64,000 bases of DNA from Mytilus galloprovincialis (GCF_965363235.1 NC_134851.1:57230833-57294832), one strand, 5' to 3'. Positions 1 through 12,284 are shown, counted from the stretch's first letter. Translations and numbers: made by a program. The notes: a model not told the origin generated them from the sequence alone.

Positions 1-1011
1 ATCTGTCTCAAAATGAACAAAGTAATCAACAATATCAGTGTTGACAACATCAAACCTATTTTGACTATATATATACATTTACCAAATAAACCATACTATT
101 TAAAATGAAAGACCAGAGGAACAATTATACACCTAAATTTTCAAAACTTGTCTCCTAAAGACAGTCGTATCTAATTCCACCAAGCAATGAACAAAATGTC
201 TGCTTCATTCCTGATTAGTTTTCCCAAAATAATGTATTTCAGTTAAAAACAGAATAATTGCTATAAACCTCGCGGGACCAAAATGTAGCATGAGTAATTT
301 TGATTGAGATTCGGAGATGTGGACCACAGCTTGTTCTAGTTGTAAACAGAGACGATGGATGTCATATGTTAAAACACTATTGGTATCTGAATAGCTAAGT
401 AAATAAAAACCAAAAACAGTGAAAACATTATATAATTTATTTTATCTAGTTAAGAAATGGAGCATTCAATGACTTCCAAAATAAGCCGTCTTTAGAAGGA
501 ATATGGCATATTCATCAACCTTATACAGGGAGACTGGGAAAAGAATAGCTTTCCTGGGTGTTGTTTTTATCTTTTCACCGTTTTTTAGGTTGCCAACGAG
601 GATATATCACCAAACCGGTAGCCAGTGCATGAAAGCACGAAATTTTATGTTAATAACATTTCCTGTTACAACATTTTTTATTTACTTTACATTCAGGAAT
701 AACTCTCTCGGCTTCGGTAAAACTATTGTATCGTTTAGGGCTTTATATGCCATATTGTAATTGCTTTCAGCTACGAATAATCCTTTGAAAGGTTACATTT
801 AATACGTGTTTTTAAGAGCAGGCATACATATGCTTTGATCACTACAGACAACAAATGGAAGATTTAACGATCTTGACTGGCTATATAGCCCTTACACGAT
901 CGGCTTACATAAACGTAGATATATTTGTTATATTAAATGTACATTTACTTTTTAAAGAAGTTTACAAATGTTTTGCAACGATGCAAATACTAAACTTGGG
1001 AGTAAAAACAA
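1..1011. other. Non-genic A+T-rich stretch
   Basis: No domain, splice structure or known repeat is recognisable. An 85-codon open frame at 503-760 has no similarity that I recognise and no supporting context, so it is not called a gene. Confidence 0.5.
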
Positions 1012-1461
1012 ATAGAATGAAATTCAAAACAGTGTGGCTGTGGCCATTGATTGACACATTAAATTCATCCATTGACTGGGACAATTTACATGAACGTTTG
1101 TCTGTAACGACCACTGTTCACGACGTACCTACGATAGAAATTTAAACTGTGGGGTCACCAAAGGTTTCTTAAAGCCTTTAATTATAAAATAATTCGAAAA
1201 AATAATCAGGAATAACCTTTATGTTTTGATTTATATAACTGATATAAATCAAAACATCGTGTTATTTCTGATTAATTTTTTCGAATTACTTTATTGAGGT
1301 GTGGAGAACCTTTGGTGACCCCACAGTTTAAGTGTCTTTAAAAAGTACACAGTGAGCAATAGTCGTTACATACAAACGTTCACCTAAATTGTCCCAGTCA
1401 ATGGATGAATTTAATGTGTCAATCAATGGCCACAGCCACACTGTTTTGAATTTCATTCTAT
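1012..1461. repeat. About 450-bp inverted repeat centred on a palindromic MITE
   Basis: The left arm (1012 to about 1236) and right arm (about 1241 to 1461) are reverse complements with few mismatches. Both outer ends read ATAGAATGAAATTC. The inner part (about 1143-1332) is a fold-back MITE with ends AAACTGTGGGGTCACC and GGTGACCCCACAGTTT. The outer 130 bp on each side are also mirror copies, so the MITE sits at the centre of a longer inverted duplication. A transcript would form a long hairpin. The open frame at 855-1145 overlaps the left arm and is not credible as a gene. Confidence 0.9.
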
Positions 1462-1862
1462 CTTTATCAATGATTCAACATACCAATATCTATCTGATTT
1501 AACAGATATATAGAAAATATTTAGTTAACTCTTGAACGTAAATAACAAAATAGGGAAATATAAAATTCATGGTTTTAAACAAGGGAAATAACAATTGCAT
1601 AATAATCCTGCGCCACATCACAAAATTTTGCTGGTGCGTTGTTGTTCTATCTTTTCGGGGTAAGGTAATAAATGTGTACATACGGGTTCACACATACACA
1701 CATGTGTATTATATATATTTAAAGCACAAAAACAAAACTTCTAAAGTGTAAACAATGAATGAAAAAATAATTTGATTATCCATTTTTTCAATATCTTTGA
1801 TTAAAAAAAATTAAAAATGAAGATGAAAATTCAACATTTTTCATTTTTCAATATTTAAAGGC
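1462..1862. other. A+T-rich spacer
   Basis: Low-complexity sequence with a short CA/TG patch near 1690-1710. Small open frames on both strands have no recognisable features. Confidence 0.5.
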
Positions 1863-2090
1863 AAATTGAAAAATACTCTACGTTGGAGCATTTTTCATTT
1901 TTCAATTTTTAAAGTCAAATTGAAAAATGCTCCACGTTGGAGCATTTTTCCTTTTTCAATTGTTAAAGGGAAATTGAAAAATGCTCCACGTTGGAGCATT
2001 TTTCATTTTTCAATTGTTAAAGGCAAATTGAAAAATGGTCCACGTGTTAGCATTTTTCATTTTTCAATATTTTAAGGCAAATTGAAAAAT
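1863..2090. repeat. 54-bp minisatellite
   Basis: Units start at 1863, 1917, 1971, 2025 and 2079, exactly 54 bp apart. Each holds a short palindrome (ATGCTCCACGTTGGAGCAT) between AATTGAAAAA and TTTTTCAATT, so each unit can fold on itself. Because 54 is divisible by 3, the array gives a 69-codon frame of 18-residue repeats (1866-2075). I take that frame as a by-product of the repeat. Confidence 0.93.
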
Positions 2091-2984
2091 TTTTAAGGTT
2101 AGCAATTTCAATATTTGGTTCTTTAGAGGGCGGTTGAAATTTGTTTTTTTCTAAAACAATCAAATTCAAATGTTTTGATTTATTCAAATTGTTGATAAGA
2201 TGAAATCTTTTAAAGACAAACTTATCATTACTTTTTATATTATCCTCGTGAAATCAAATAATGTAATCTCATGAAAATTACAAATTTCAAATCGCATAAC
2301 GAAAATGATTTTTCAGAAGTGACTTCAACACATGTTTGTTACATTTATCAAACCAATTAATTTTAAAATTTGTAGAGTATTTTGCAAAATCTATTTTTTC
2401 AGCTTAAAATGAAAAATGTTTGGCGTAAATATACACGGTCTAACATGTAAGGAACTATATCTTTTTCCTACGCATTTACAATTTGTTTTGATCCGACGTT
2501 ATCGACGTCCTGACAACGCATATTGTTGTATGACATCAGAGAGTGAAATAACCACGTTTATTTCACATGTAAAATTAGCGGTTTTATTTAACTGGAAAAT
2601 CCATGTAATTCATTGCAACCAATGTAATAATTTAGCTTTATTTAGCCATGTGATCGTATTTGACCTCAGAAAGCCGTGATACACAATTCTATTCAGAGCT
2701 CAGCAGATTGATATAGACAGTGGGACGATAGATTAGAGAATATTACTGTTGATGTGAGAAGAAAAAAGGTATCGGTTCCTTTCCCGTTTAAAGAGGATTT
2801 TTATAATCAGATCTACACTAATTCAATGTATAAATAATAAAGACTTATTTTAGTTCAAATATCTAATTTGTTTCTATGATTATATCATATGTATCATGCG
2901 ACTTTTTCTTTCGTATTTAAATGGTTTGAAACAAATTTAATGTCACGATATCAAATTTTTTATATCAAGACATACAGATAATAG
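2091..2984. other. Non-genic stretch
   Basis: Nothing recognisable. An 87-codon frame at 2416-2679 has no domain or splice context. Confidence 0.45.
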
Positions 2985-3075
2985 AAGAGGGGCGAAGAAT
3001 ACCAGAGGGACAGTCAAATTGATAGATCGAAACAAAAACTGACAAACCTATGACTAAAAATGAAATAGGCTGTTT
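2985..3075 (-). mobile_element. 3' tail of a LINE-like retroelement
   Basis: Carries the motif group GGGACAGTCAAA ... GACTAAAAATGAAA in the order seen in the longer copies at 11,338-11,990 and 14,393-14,848. The copies share this end and differ in how far they reach in the other direction, which is the pattern of 5'-truncated non-LTR retroelements. Confidence 0.6.
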
Positions 3076-3099
3076 AGCAAATTTTTGACAGATTATAAA

Positions 3100-3425
3100 A
3101 TTTGCTGAAATAACAAAATATAGGAAAAATATCGAACTCTAATGCAATTTCAAAAAGATAAAGCCTATAAAAATTGACAAAATCAAACGTTGACTTTATT
3201 AACCAACTGAACGAAGAGATAACGATTCTTAGGCGTTTTACGAAGAAATGGCGAGATCATTCTGGTTTTATAGCTAGCGAAACTTTTAACTTGTATGAAA
3301 ATTGTTGATAGTTTCGATATATTGATGAAAGTGTGCACACAACTTAAACAGACAAAGAATGTACACGTGACAATGATTGGGGTCCAACAGTCATAACTGT
3401 TTTTTAAACAAACATAACAGAAATA
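3100..3425 (-). repeat. Decayed copy of interspersed repeat family R2
   Basis: Weak match to a family present at least six times in the window, recognised elsewhere by AACTCCGAGGAAAATTC and AACTGTCATATTCCTGAC-like segments. Here the segment GGTTTTATAGCTAGC and its surroundings remain. No open frame of interest. Confidence 0.4.
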
Positions 3426-4355
3426 CAACACAGCTGACTAAAATGTTCAAAAAAAAATACAAATGGAAAATTGACTAAGTGGAATAACTACTTGTAGTTG
3501 ACTGTGGGTATTTGTCATTCAAGGTTTTTGATATTTTTGGGTTTGAGGGTTCGTGATAAAGGTTAAATCATATCTCTGATTATTTCTTATAAACACCTTT
3601 TTAACCCATGCCAATGTACATATTGGCAAAGTATATGGCAATTGTGTATCATTTGAGATGATTTGAGATCATAAGTCTAATCGTACAAAATATTGTTGTC
3701 TCATTGCTGTATCAAGTATCTCTTTAAACGGTGTATTTCATTTTTGTTATTCTAATTTGTTTAAAATCATAATGTTGTTCAGGTCATGTTGATGGTTGTG
3801 TTAATATGTGCATACTGTTTTGATTGTATTCGAGGGGATTATTGAACGTATTATGTAGAGCAACTAATCTTTGAATAGCAAAAAAAAAGGTGATACAAAA
3901 ACAAAGAACACAAAGGCAAATTAGAAAAGTGAAAGTCCATTGAAACAGACGACATTGAACGGCTTAGATGAACAGAATAAGCGAAAGGCAATTGCCCTAT
4001 TCCTAATTCTAATGCATCTTGTGTAGAACGAAATATTCAAAGAATTCGAAAGAGTACGAAACAGTATAAATACATCTGGAGTATACCTATGCCGTCAAAC
4101 AGTTAAACACAAGATGACATATAGGCACTAAATAAACAAAGTACATCAGCAAAAATGAAAATAGCTAAATTACACAATAACAATGTATAAACACAAATAA
4201 AAAAACGCTATAACACATGATTTAGATGATAAACAATGTCAGTACCTAGAATCTGTACTTCATGAATTCGGATTCAAAAGCGTCGAAAAGGCTTATGGGA
4301 TTATGGGATGTTTAAGTCATGGCTCAAGAGTAATGGTCGTCCTTATTTTAGCATT
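3426..4355. other. Non-genic stretch
   Basis: No gene or recognised repeat. The sequence near 4300-4350 is partly repeated near 4640-4690, a local duplication around GGGATGTTTAAG. Confidence 0.4.
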
Positions 4356-4859
4356 TAATATAATAGTTCAATCACGTGATCAAAGTCATTTCGAATAGAA
4401 ACATACAATATCATATCAGTTTATATTTATTAATCAAATCATAAACAAATAGTGTACTAGTCACGCCATACAAACAGCTCGAAAAGATAATTTCTATAAT
4501 AATTTGTCAGTAATGTTCGATCAAATAAAATCATGAATACATCTTGTAACAACCTACGGAAAGCATGTATCAGGCATTTAAAATTAAAAACAAATAAGTT
4601 CAACAGTAAAAAGTCCAATAAAAGTCACTGTTGGACAAAATGTTTATTGGATGTTTAAGTAATGGCCGTCCTAATTTTAGTAAATTTGAATTTAAGCTTC
4701 TTGATAAAGTTATATCAAAGTTTCATACTCTTATGTCCTCGTGACAAAAACTAGCAAATATATGACTGAAACAAGTGTTTTTCTGCACAAATTCCGTTGT
4801 GGTCATCATAATCAGATTCATAATGTTGACTACATCGAACTTGTTTGAGGGAAACACTT

Positions 4860-5010
4860 ATTTTTTTTGACAAATACAAAAAATAAATCACAAAAATACT
4901 GAACTCCGAGGAAAATTCAAAACGGAAAGTCTCTAATCAAATGGCAAATTCAAAAATTAAAACACATCAAACAAATGAACAATAGTTTTGAATTTATCAT
5001 ACAACTGTCA
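4860..5010 (+). repeat. Interspersed repeat family R2
   Basis: Contains AACTCCGAGGAAAATTC, AAACGGAAAGTC and an ACAACTGTCAT segment in the same order as copies at 22,620-22,925, 30,440-30,660 (reverse) and 51,730-51,790. Confidence 0.7.
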
Positions 5011-5951
5011 TTCTTTTATCTTTTAAAGCTTAGGAATCTCAAACATTTGGCATAGATCATTACTAAGGAGATAATCATAGTAGAAATACGGACAAAATGG
5101 TACCGGTATGATTACATAAAAGAAATTATTCTTTATATTTCAAGTTAGATGTAGTTTTTATCAGCGATTAATTGTTGAAGGTTATGGTAACCAAGTGACA
5201 CCTACCTGCAAAATATAAGACATATCAGGAGATGGGATATGATTATCAATATGAGAAAATTCCACAATAGTTCAAACCCCATAAGTAAGCAAGCAACCAT
5301 AAGGCCTTCAACAAAGAGAAAAAATTCAAATGTACAGTCTGCTATTAAATGTCCATATGTTATCTTGGGTATTGAGGAAAATAGATAAATAAATAAAACA
5401 CAAATTAAAAGAGAAACTTGCAGACTTCGGACACAGTTAAGTTTTTTTGCAAACTATACAGAAAAAGTTCTCTTCTTCGGAAGTCACTGAACATGCTGAA
5501 ATGATACGTTTCTGCATTTCTTTTTCAATTTGTCTTTGAATACTCGGAAATGGAAAATTGGAATGCATGTACGGACGAGCAGTGAAATTGACACATTAAA
5601 ATGTTTCCGAAGTTTAAAAAAACCAACAATGAACAGGACAAGGGTAGTTTTCAAAGTTATGTATGACTGCTGTGATATGTAAAGTAAAAAAAAAAAGAAG
5701 AGATTTATAGTTAAAAAGATGTCCATACTTACTCCAACATTCACAACATATACGACTAGCACACGTTTGAGGTTACCCAAATAGCTTGCCATATTTATCA
5801 ATCAGACGTTATCCCACCCCACATTAAAGTTCAACATTTGAACTAACTACATTTATTCAGATGGACATGATGTTTAAAAGTATTTGATATATAAAGGTAA
5901 TTATCCTAAATTCGATTCAAATTGTTTTCTTATGATGGATAAACATATTAT

Positions 5952-6245
5952 GCTCCACCTACGATAGTAGAGGGGCATTATGTTTTCTGGTCTGTGCCCC
6001 CGTTCGTCCGTTCGTTCGTCCGTTCGTGCGTCCGTTTGCTTCAGGTTAAAGTTTTTGGTCAAGGTAGTTTTTGATGAAGTTGAAGTCCAATCAACTTGAA
6101 ACTAAGTACACATGTTCCCTATGATATGATCTTTCTAACTTTAATTCCAAATTAAAGTTTTGACCTCAATTTCACGGTCCACTGAACATAGAAAATGATA
6201 GTGCGAGTGGGGCATCCGTGTACTATGAACACATTCTTGTTTTTA
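5952..6245 (+). repeat. Widespread molluscan interspersed repeat with CGTTCGTC run
   Basis: Starts with GAGGGGCATTATG and a run of CGTTCGTCCGTTCG, followed by long non-coding sequence ending near GGGGCATCCGTGTAC. I recognise this as a common repeat of mollusc genomes. The 62-codon frame at 6195-6383 starts inside it and is not a gene. Confidence 0.7.
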
Positions 6246-6774
6246 GAATGTTTTGGTTTTCGAATAAAATGTTTTATAATATTGTTTCTTAAATATTTCT
6301 TTTTACCGATGACATCCCTAACATTAAACTGGTTGTGCTTGTGGAGTGCATTTATACATGTAACTCCCTTTACTCTATTTTAGGAGAGATAAAGTCGCTT
6401 AAAATAATATGATTAAAGTATACTGATAAACGCACAATTTTATTGTAGAATAAATGATAAAAACATATCAAGTGTTATTGGAAATTAAAAGGATATGCAT
6501 GTACTCATGTCCCTTACGACTTGCATTCGTACTTCATTGAGCACTTGAAAATGTTATATTAGCAGTCATGTTCGGACGAGCAACAAATATATCTTGCAGA
6601 ATTTTTAAAATACAAAGGATTAAATTATTAATAGTAAGAATGTTTTTTTCAAAACAGATAATTTATACACTGCGACATAAACCGACGTTTTTGAAAATAT
6701 TTAATATCTTAATTTTGAAAATTAATAGAACTTTTTCCTCATTTGTTGCAATAACTATTGATTGTTTGAGTGTT

Positions 6775-6935
6775 GATTAGCCGTATTTGGCACTACTCTT
6801 TGAAAGTTTTTGTCATCAGTGATTTCATCTTTGTTTGACTTTCTTTGCTATTTTGACCTGAGCGTCACTGATGAGTCTAATGTAGACGAAACACGCGTCT
6901 GGCGTAGTAAATTATACGCCTGGTATCTTTCATAA
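6775..6935 (+). mobile_element. Partial retrozyme-type monomer
   Basis: The first part matches, in reverse, the body of the 355-bp monomers (the stretch around AACTTTGTATTTGTTTGGC), degraded. It runs into a hammerhead motif at 6862-6906 and ends with the monomer-start segment resembling TATAATCCTGGTA. It is a single truncated copy on the + strand. Confidence 0.75.
6862..6906 (+). ncRNA. Hammerhead ribozyme, solitary copy
   Basis: In order: GCGTCA (stem I 5' side), CTGATGA, a stem II hairpin GTCTAATGTAGAC, GAAA, a short stem III, GTC, then TGGCGT (stem I 3' side). The catalytic core bases are intact. Stem III here reads ACACGCGT, with one mismatch relative to the array copies (ACGCGCGT), so activity may be reduced. 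Confidence 0.8.
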
Positions 6936-7554
6936 CTATTAGCTTGCGTAATGTAATGTTCTATTGTATTGTTTATTTGTGTGTTTCTCTATCCTGCATA
7001 TTCTCCCATTTATTTTTATTGTAGCATTGTCATGTAATGTTGTCATGTAATGTAATATTTAACATTGTCATAAAAGCGATAGGTTTGGATAGCCACAAAA
7101 ACAAGTTCAACCCACCATTTTTTCTTATAATGTCCTAACCAAGTCAGGAAAATGGACATTGTTATATATTATAGTTCGTTTCTGTGTGTGTTGCATTTAA
7201 ATAATTTCGTTGTGTCGTTTTTCGTTAATATTTGATGTGTTTCTCTCAGTTTTAGTTTGTAACCCGGTTTTGTTTTTCTCAATCGATTTAAGAATTTCGA
7301 ACAGAGGAATACTACTGTTGTCTTTATTCAACATTACTACCACTACTATTGGCTTTTTCGTGGCGGTCACAGTTTGCTTTATTTCGCTTCGATTTTGTTG
7401 TTATGGGCTCTATTTTTCAATCTTGAGCACATGATTTGAGGTATGATAAAACTTTATCTTATATTCAATACTTTAACTATTTTATAATTCATAATTAAAC
7501 GTCTAAGAAGTTATCTTACTAGTTTTTTTTTACATGTGAGATAAAGTTTTGTAA

Positions 7555-7690
7555 GACATGTGAAAGATACAAAACAATGGACATTATACTCATAATTCAA
7601 AATAAAAAAAAACACTTCATGAATCGAAAAAGTCGAACTGACGAACAACAGTACACTAGATGATATCAGGGGCTCCAAACGTGGTACGCA
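7555..7690 (-). mobile_element. Decayed 3' tail of the LINE-like retroelement
   Basis: Weak match to the tail sequence (GTGAAAGATAC, CATAATTC, GATATCAGGGGCTCC, CAGACCCTGCTC). The same segment lies at 14,280-14,400 in unit B at the matching distance from the gene copy, so this insertion predates the duplication. Confidence 0.5.
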
Positions 7691-7774
7691 GACCCTGCTC
7701 TACATGTTGTGGAAAACCATAAGGTATTATTATTTTTCTTTAAAACAATCTGCAATTTTCAAAAAAAACAAACC

Positions 7775-10328
7775 ATACATTCCAACACCTAAGACAACAG
7801 ATTACGACAATATCCAAACACTGGTGCCAACAATATGAAGAAGCTCTCTGTGATGAGTGCAAAGAGCATCATAAATTACTGAAAGCCACCCGAAGACACG
7901 AACCCATATCAATTTCGAGTTACAAATCTCTTCCGTCATTCATATCTAACATAAAACAATCATGTGTTTATCACAATGAAAAATATCAATTATATTGTAA
8001 TGAACATGCGTTACCTCTTTGTCTCCAATGCATCAATGATCATAGTAAGTGCAACGTCTCTTCTCTTGAAAAAATCACTAGTAGCGTCAAAACCTCTGGG
8101 CAATTTCTGGATTTAGAATCAAGGCTGGACGATTTATTACAAAACATTGAAAGAATAAAGAAAAGCCGAGAGGCTTATGATACTGACATTGAAACATTAC
8201 GAGTTCAACATGTTAAAGAAATAAAGCAGATAAGAGTTGAAATAAACAATAATTTAGATAACGTTGAAAAACAAATTCTTAAAGAACTAAAAGAGAAGGA
8301 GTGCCAATGTAAAGAGAGTATTCAAAAAGTTTTGTTGCCGGTCAAAGAAAAAGAAACTACAATAACTCATATGTCAATATCAATGTCAGTTGAATTTCAA
8401 AAGCATTAAAGAATATGCTTCCGATCTTCAAACATATATTAGAATGAGAGACCTTGATGTAACGGTTTATGAAAATGAACAATATTTGCAGTTGTTGATA
8501 GATACAAAAGGTTTCCAACATCTTGAGCTTGTGTACAAGGTAGCCACAAGTGATCAAAGTATTTTAAACAATGTAAAACATTTGGGATTAATTGAGATAA
8601 AAAATCGCAATAGTGATATTGAGTTGAAAAGAGCGAAAGATAAGCAAGCACAAATACAAGTTGCAGCAGAGAGGAAGTCCGTCAACGACGTGAAGTTAAT
8701 TTTGCAGAAGAAAATAACAACACAGGGAATTGCAGTTTGGGCTTGTTGTATGTCAAGAAATGGAGACTTTTTGTTCACTGATCATTCCTATAAAAAATCA
8801 CTATATGTAATCAAGTCAGATTGAACCCTTAACTATGAGACGTTCGTTCATCCTAGTGATGGGTTTGATATAACCATTGTCGACGAAAAACATGTCGCTA
8901 TTACAACTTGGCAGTCATCAAAGAAAACCGGTTTTGATATCATTGACATTGAGAACCGAAGTATACTATCAGATTATTACATGGCATTTTTCATATCGCA
9001 TGTATTATCAGCCCTAGGTTCAATATCAGCCCAAGAGCCGCATGGCTCGAGGGCTAATATTGACCGAGGGCTGATAATACATGCGATATGAAAAATGACA
9101 TGTTATGATCTTTTGATCATATGCTTCAACAACAGAGAAATAACAGATTCATATATTGATCCGTTTACGTTGTTCCCAAATAGAAGTTCAAAGAGTGAAA
9201 AGTTCATGGACGTCGGACCCCAAATTTAGTACATTCGATATGAAATATTTTTAACATATGCCTCCATAGAGAAAAAAAAACATTTTAATAAGGACGAATC
9301 GACAATAAAAAACATAATCCAACAATATATATAGAATGAACACAACCATTTTTAAAGTAACTTTCTAAATTATGTTTGAAACTTTTAAAAAAGGCATTTA
9401 TTTAATAATTTGTTTTGTTGTTTTTTTATGTTTTTTTTGTTTTTATTATTTTACACAATATACTTTCCAGTTTCCATGTATCCAAATGGTTGGTTTGTAT
9501 ACAATAATACTTTGTAATGTTTTTCACTGAAAACGTAGCATTGAAGTGTATTTTCCGGAATTTGCCGAGCATCACCGGAAAGCCATGCGATAACGTTACG
9601 GAAAGGCATGTGATAACAATCGAAGCATGTGATAAACTTTTCATATCAGCCCGCTAAGCACCAATTAAAAAAATATGAAGTTTACGTAAATTTTAATGCT
9701 TTTATCATACAGTAAAATTCATATGTTATTTAGCCTAAGTATATGATAATATCAGATTATTACATGGCATTTTTCATATCGCATGTATTATCAGCCCTAG
9801 GTTCAATATCAGCCCAAGAGCCGCATGGCTCGAGGGCTAATAAAGTTTATCAACCTTCCTGGTCCGTCATATGGAATCACATGTGATAACGACTCGCTGT
9901 TTGTCTGTGTAGAAAGACGTGGTATCTTCAAAGTTTATACTGTAGACTATACTAACTCTAACGTGGTAAGTTGTAACTTGTCCTGGTTTCCCTACGTATC
10001 TGTATTCGCCGATAAGATTTACTATACTGACAAGAATGATCAGAGTTTAGTTTGTTGTTACTCTAATGGATCATGCGTTTAACTTATAGAGATACCTCAG
10101 TTTTGAAATTCCCGAGAGGCATCGCTGTAGATAATGATGAAAACGTGTTTGTTGTTGGAGGCTTGTCGTCGAGTGTGGTCATTATATCAAACGATGGAAA
10201 ACATCACCAGGAAATCCTGACCAATGAGGATGGTGTCTTTAAACCAACCGCTATTTTCTTTGATAAACAGAAAAAAACTGCTTGTTACTAATCTAGAGCA
10301 TTCAGCATTTATCTACAATTTTGCGTAA
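7775..10328 (+). pseudogene. B-box/coiled-coil/propeller pseudogene A
   Basis: Homologous along its length to the intact gene at 30,770-32,458. Segments: first zinc-binding B-box (about 7795-7925), second B-box (about 7960-8085), coiled coil (8090-8560) and beta-propeller (8700-8966, then 9843-10,328). The start codon is missing: the region aligned with the start of copy C has no ATG. About 12 extra bases near 8371-8388 shift the frame. A TGA at 8822 interrupts the propeller. An 876-bp element is inserted at 8967-9842. Further frame changes lie near 10,080 and 10,270. The end aligns with the last codons of copy C. Family role: RING-less TRIM-like proteins act as scaffolds or regulators. This copy cannot make a full protein. 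No transcript evidence is available. Confidence 0.88.
8967..9842. mobile_element. Insertion with 93-bp direct repeats in pseudogene A
   Basis: A 93-bp segment (8967-9059) recurs at 9750-9842 in the same orientation with no difference I can see. Each begins TATCAGATTATTACATGG and ends GAGGGCTAATA. In the left copy it continues into a mirror image (to about 9105), forming a hairpin of about 50-bp arms around AAGAGCCGCATGGCTCG. The interior (9106-9749) is A+T-rich with no transposase. Reading frame homology to copy C stops at 8966 and resumes at 9843, so the insertion boundaries are well placed. Class unknown: possibly a MITE with a duplicated end. Confidence 0.75.
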
Positions 10329-10330
10329 AC

Positions 10331-11335
10331 GTGATTGCAATCCTAATGACCGGCACAACGCATAGTTAACAAGTCAATTATTTTTGCAAATCAGCAGACA
10401 CTTGCTTTCCGTTACAGTGCCGTGTAAATCCAGATGACCGGCAGAACTATTTACAAGGATTAAAAAAAAAATCACCAACTTTATTTTTATGTTTAAAATT
10501 TTAGTGTCGTTATGAATTTGCATTTGCGAAGTTAATAAGTTGACCTAAAACATGTTTGCATGTATAAACTGAGATAAGATAGAATGATAATACCACTCAC
10601 AGATAAAAACAATCACAGAGTTCGTCGTTGTGTTTGCTTTTTAGTTGTGTCCAGTTGCAATTATTTCATATATATATTCTGAACGGTAGATTTATGAGAT
10701 ATACAAAACATATACATATATTCGCTTTTAGCAGCCAAAATGGTTCAATTTTGTCAAAGTAAGCTATAAAAAAACACAATGAAAATGAAGTATTCACTTG
10801 CAAGTGAATAATTCGACCTCATAAAATCCATATTCATTTGAACTTCAATTTAACCTCTTAACCAGCGAGATGGACATCACATGCATTGTGCGTGTACTAG
10901 TTATTTAAAGGAAAAGAATATCAACATTGAAAATGAAACAAAGGTAAATCATTTGATGACTTATTTGATCCACAGAAAATCTTTCTCATACAGGTAAAAA
11001 CGATGGGAAACATATATTGTAATCTATGAAATAAATTTAAACAAACCTATAAAAATCCAAATGCACGAGTTGGCTTGATATACTTATATCTATATTTATG
11101 TTTTCATCGCTTATATGTTCATCTGAGGACATTTCGATAGATAATGAGATGGAGTCTAGACTAATACACACACGAAACGAAGCTACATATCATCGCCCCT
11201 ATTAATTGTTCACTTTTGACTTTTGATAGTTTGGATAAATGTTTTACATTGTTATAAATAAAATATAAGATTTTGAGTCAAATTGGTGACCAAGAATTTG
11301 ACAGCTAGTGCCCCTTTAAATAATGATATTTTTAA
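10331..11335. other. Non-genic stretch
   Basis: No recognisable gene or repeat between pseudogene A and the next retroelement fragment. Confidence 0.45.
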
Positions 11336-11337
11336 AG

Positions 11338-11990
11338 GTCTGAAAAAAGAGGGACGAAAGATATCAAAGGGAAAGTCAAACTCATAATTCGAAAATAAAC
11401 CGACAACGCCTGGCTAAAAATGAAAAAAAACCAAATAGACAATCATTAAAATACATGACACAACATAGAAAACTAAAGAATTAGCAACATCAACCCCACC
11501 AAAAACTAAGGGGTGATCTCAGGTTCTCCGGAAGGTTAAGCAGATCCTGCTCCACACGTGGAACCCGTAGTGATGCTGATGTGAGAAAAAATCCGGTAAA
11601 AAGTCTAATTCAGTAGGTCACATTCATAAAAGGAAAGGCGATTGTAGATACGACGTAAGGAACATATTCGATATCATTTACGAAACGGTTATTCCATAAC
11701 GGTTAACCAACTCGTGATGGCGTCCGTAAAATATACAAAGGGATGATTTCAACTTCACCATTTGGAACTCTTGGTTTAATAGCTTCCTTGTGAGCAGCAA
11801 CCCTCTATAGAGAAAATCATGATAGGAAATGCAAGAACGGGAATATCGTTTCAATTGGAAGATATATGCAGGTGCTGCTGGAATGTTGCTACTAAGAAAT
11901 GGGAAGTTCACAATTGGATGGATAGCTTTCTTGTGAGCAGCAACCCTCTATCAAGAAATTAATGATAGGAAATGCAAGTCGTAATGTTTT
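11338..11990 (-). mobile_element. 5'-truncated LINE-like retroelement, protein C-terminus plus 3' tail
   Basis: On the - strand a frame at 11,911-11,678 reads a segment I associate with the C-terminal part of reverse-transcriptase polyproteins common in marine invertebrates. Key pieces are NFPFLSSNIPAAPAY, RSCISYHDFL, LLLTRKLLNQEFQ, FYGRHHELVNRYGI. It is followed by the non-coding tail ending in the GGGACGAAAGATATC segment near 11,345. A short direct repetition of the TTGTGAGCAGCAACCCTC segment (about 11,787 and 11,932) suggests local duplication. It is a decayed fragment. The exact clade (non-LTR or Penelope-like) is not settled. Confidence 0.6.
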
Positions 11991-12284
11991 GTTTTCAACC
12001 GACCCTCATTGTGAATTTCTAGATGTAAGTCAAGATATGATACCGACTTAACTGTATCTGTTGTATCCTTTATTTCTAGTGCAATGGGATAGATACGTTC
12101 AACATAGTCACCAAATTTTGAATTATTTAGTTAAAGAACGTCATCTATATTACACCAATAATCAGCAATGCACTTGCCGAGACAATACAGTTGATAAATG
12201 AGTTCCATTATTACATTATACAGAAACAATTTAAAATTTTCACTGCAGCATTTTATCCAAAATTAAGATTACCCTTAAGAAACT
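11991..12284. other. Non-genic spacer
   Basis: Nothing recognised. Confidence 0.4.

Larger units (their letters stand above)
4360..10330 (+). repeat. Segmental duplication unit A (upstream block plus B-box pseudogene)
   Basis: The block at 4385-4620 matches 12,295-12,500 and, more weakly, 23,330-23,520. The block at 5750-5930 matches 13,000-13,120 and 24,400-24,560. The block at 6370-6780 matches 13,200-13,610. Each of the three series leads, in the same order and orientation, to a B-box/propeller gene copy, so the whole segment including upstream sequence was duplicated rather than only the gene. Spacing differs because of later insertions. Confidence 0.85.

Noticed and set aside
503-760. 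85-codon open frame
   Set aside because: No recognised domain, no homologue in the window and no gene context.
1866-2075. 69-residue protein with 18-residue repeats
   Set aside because: It is the translation of the 54-bp minisatellite.
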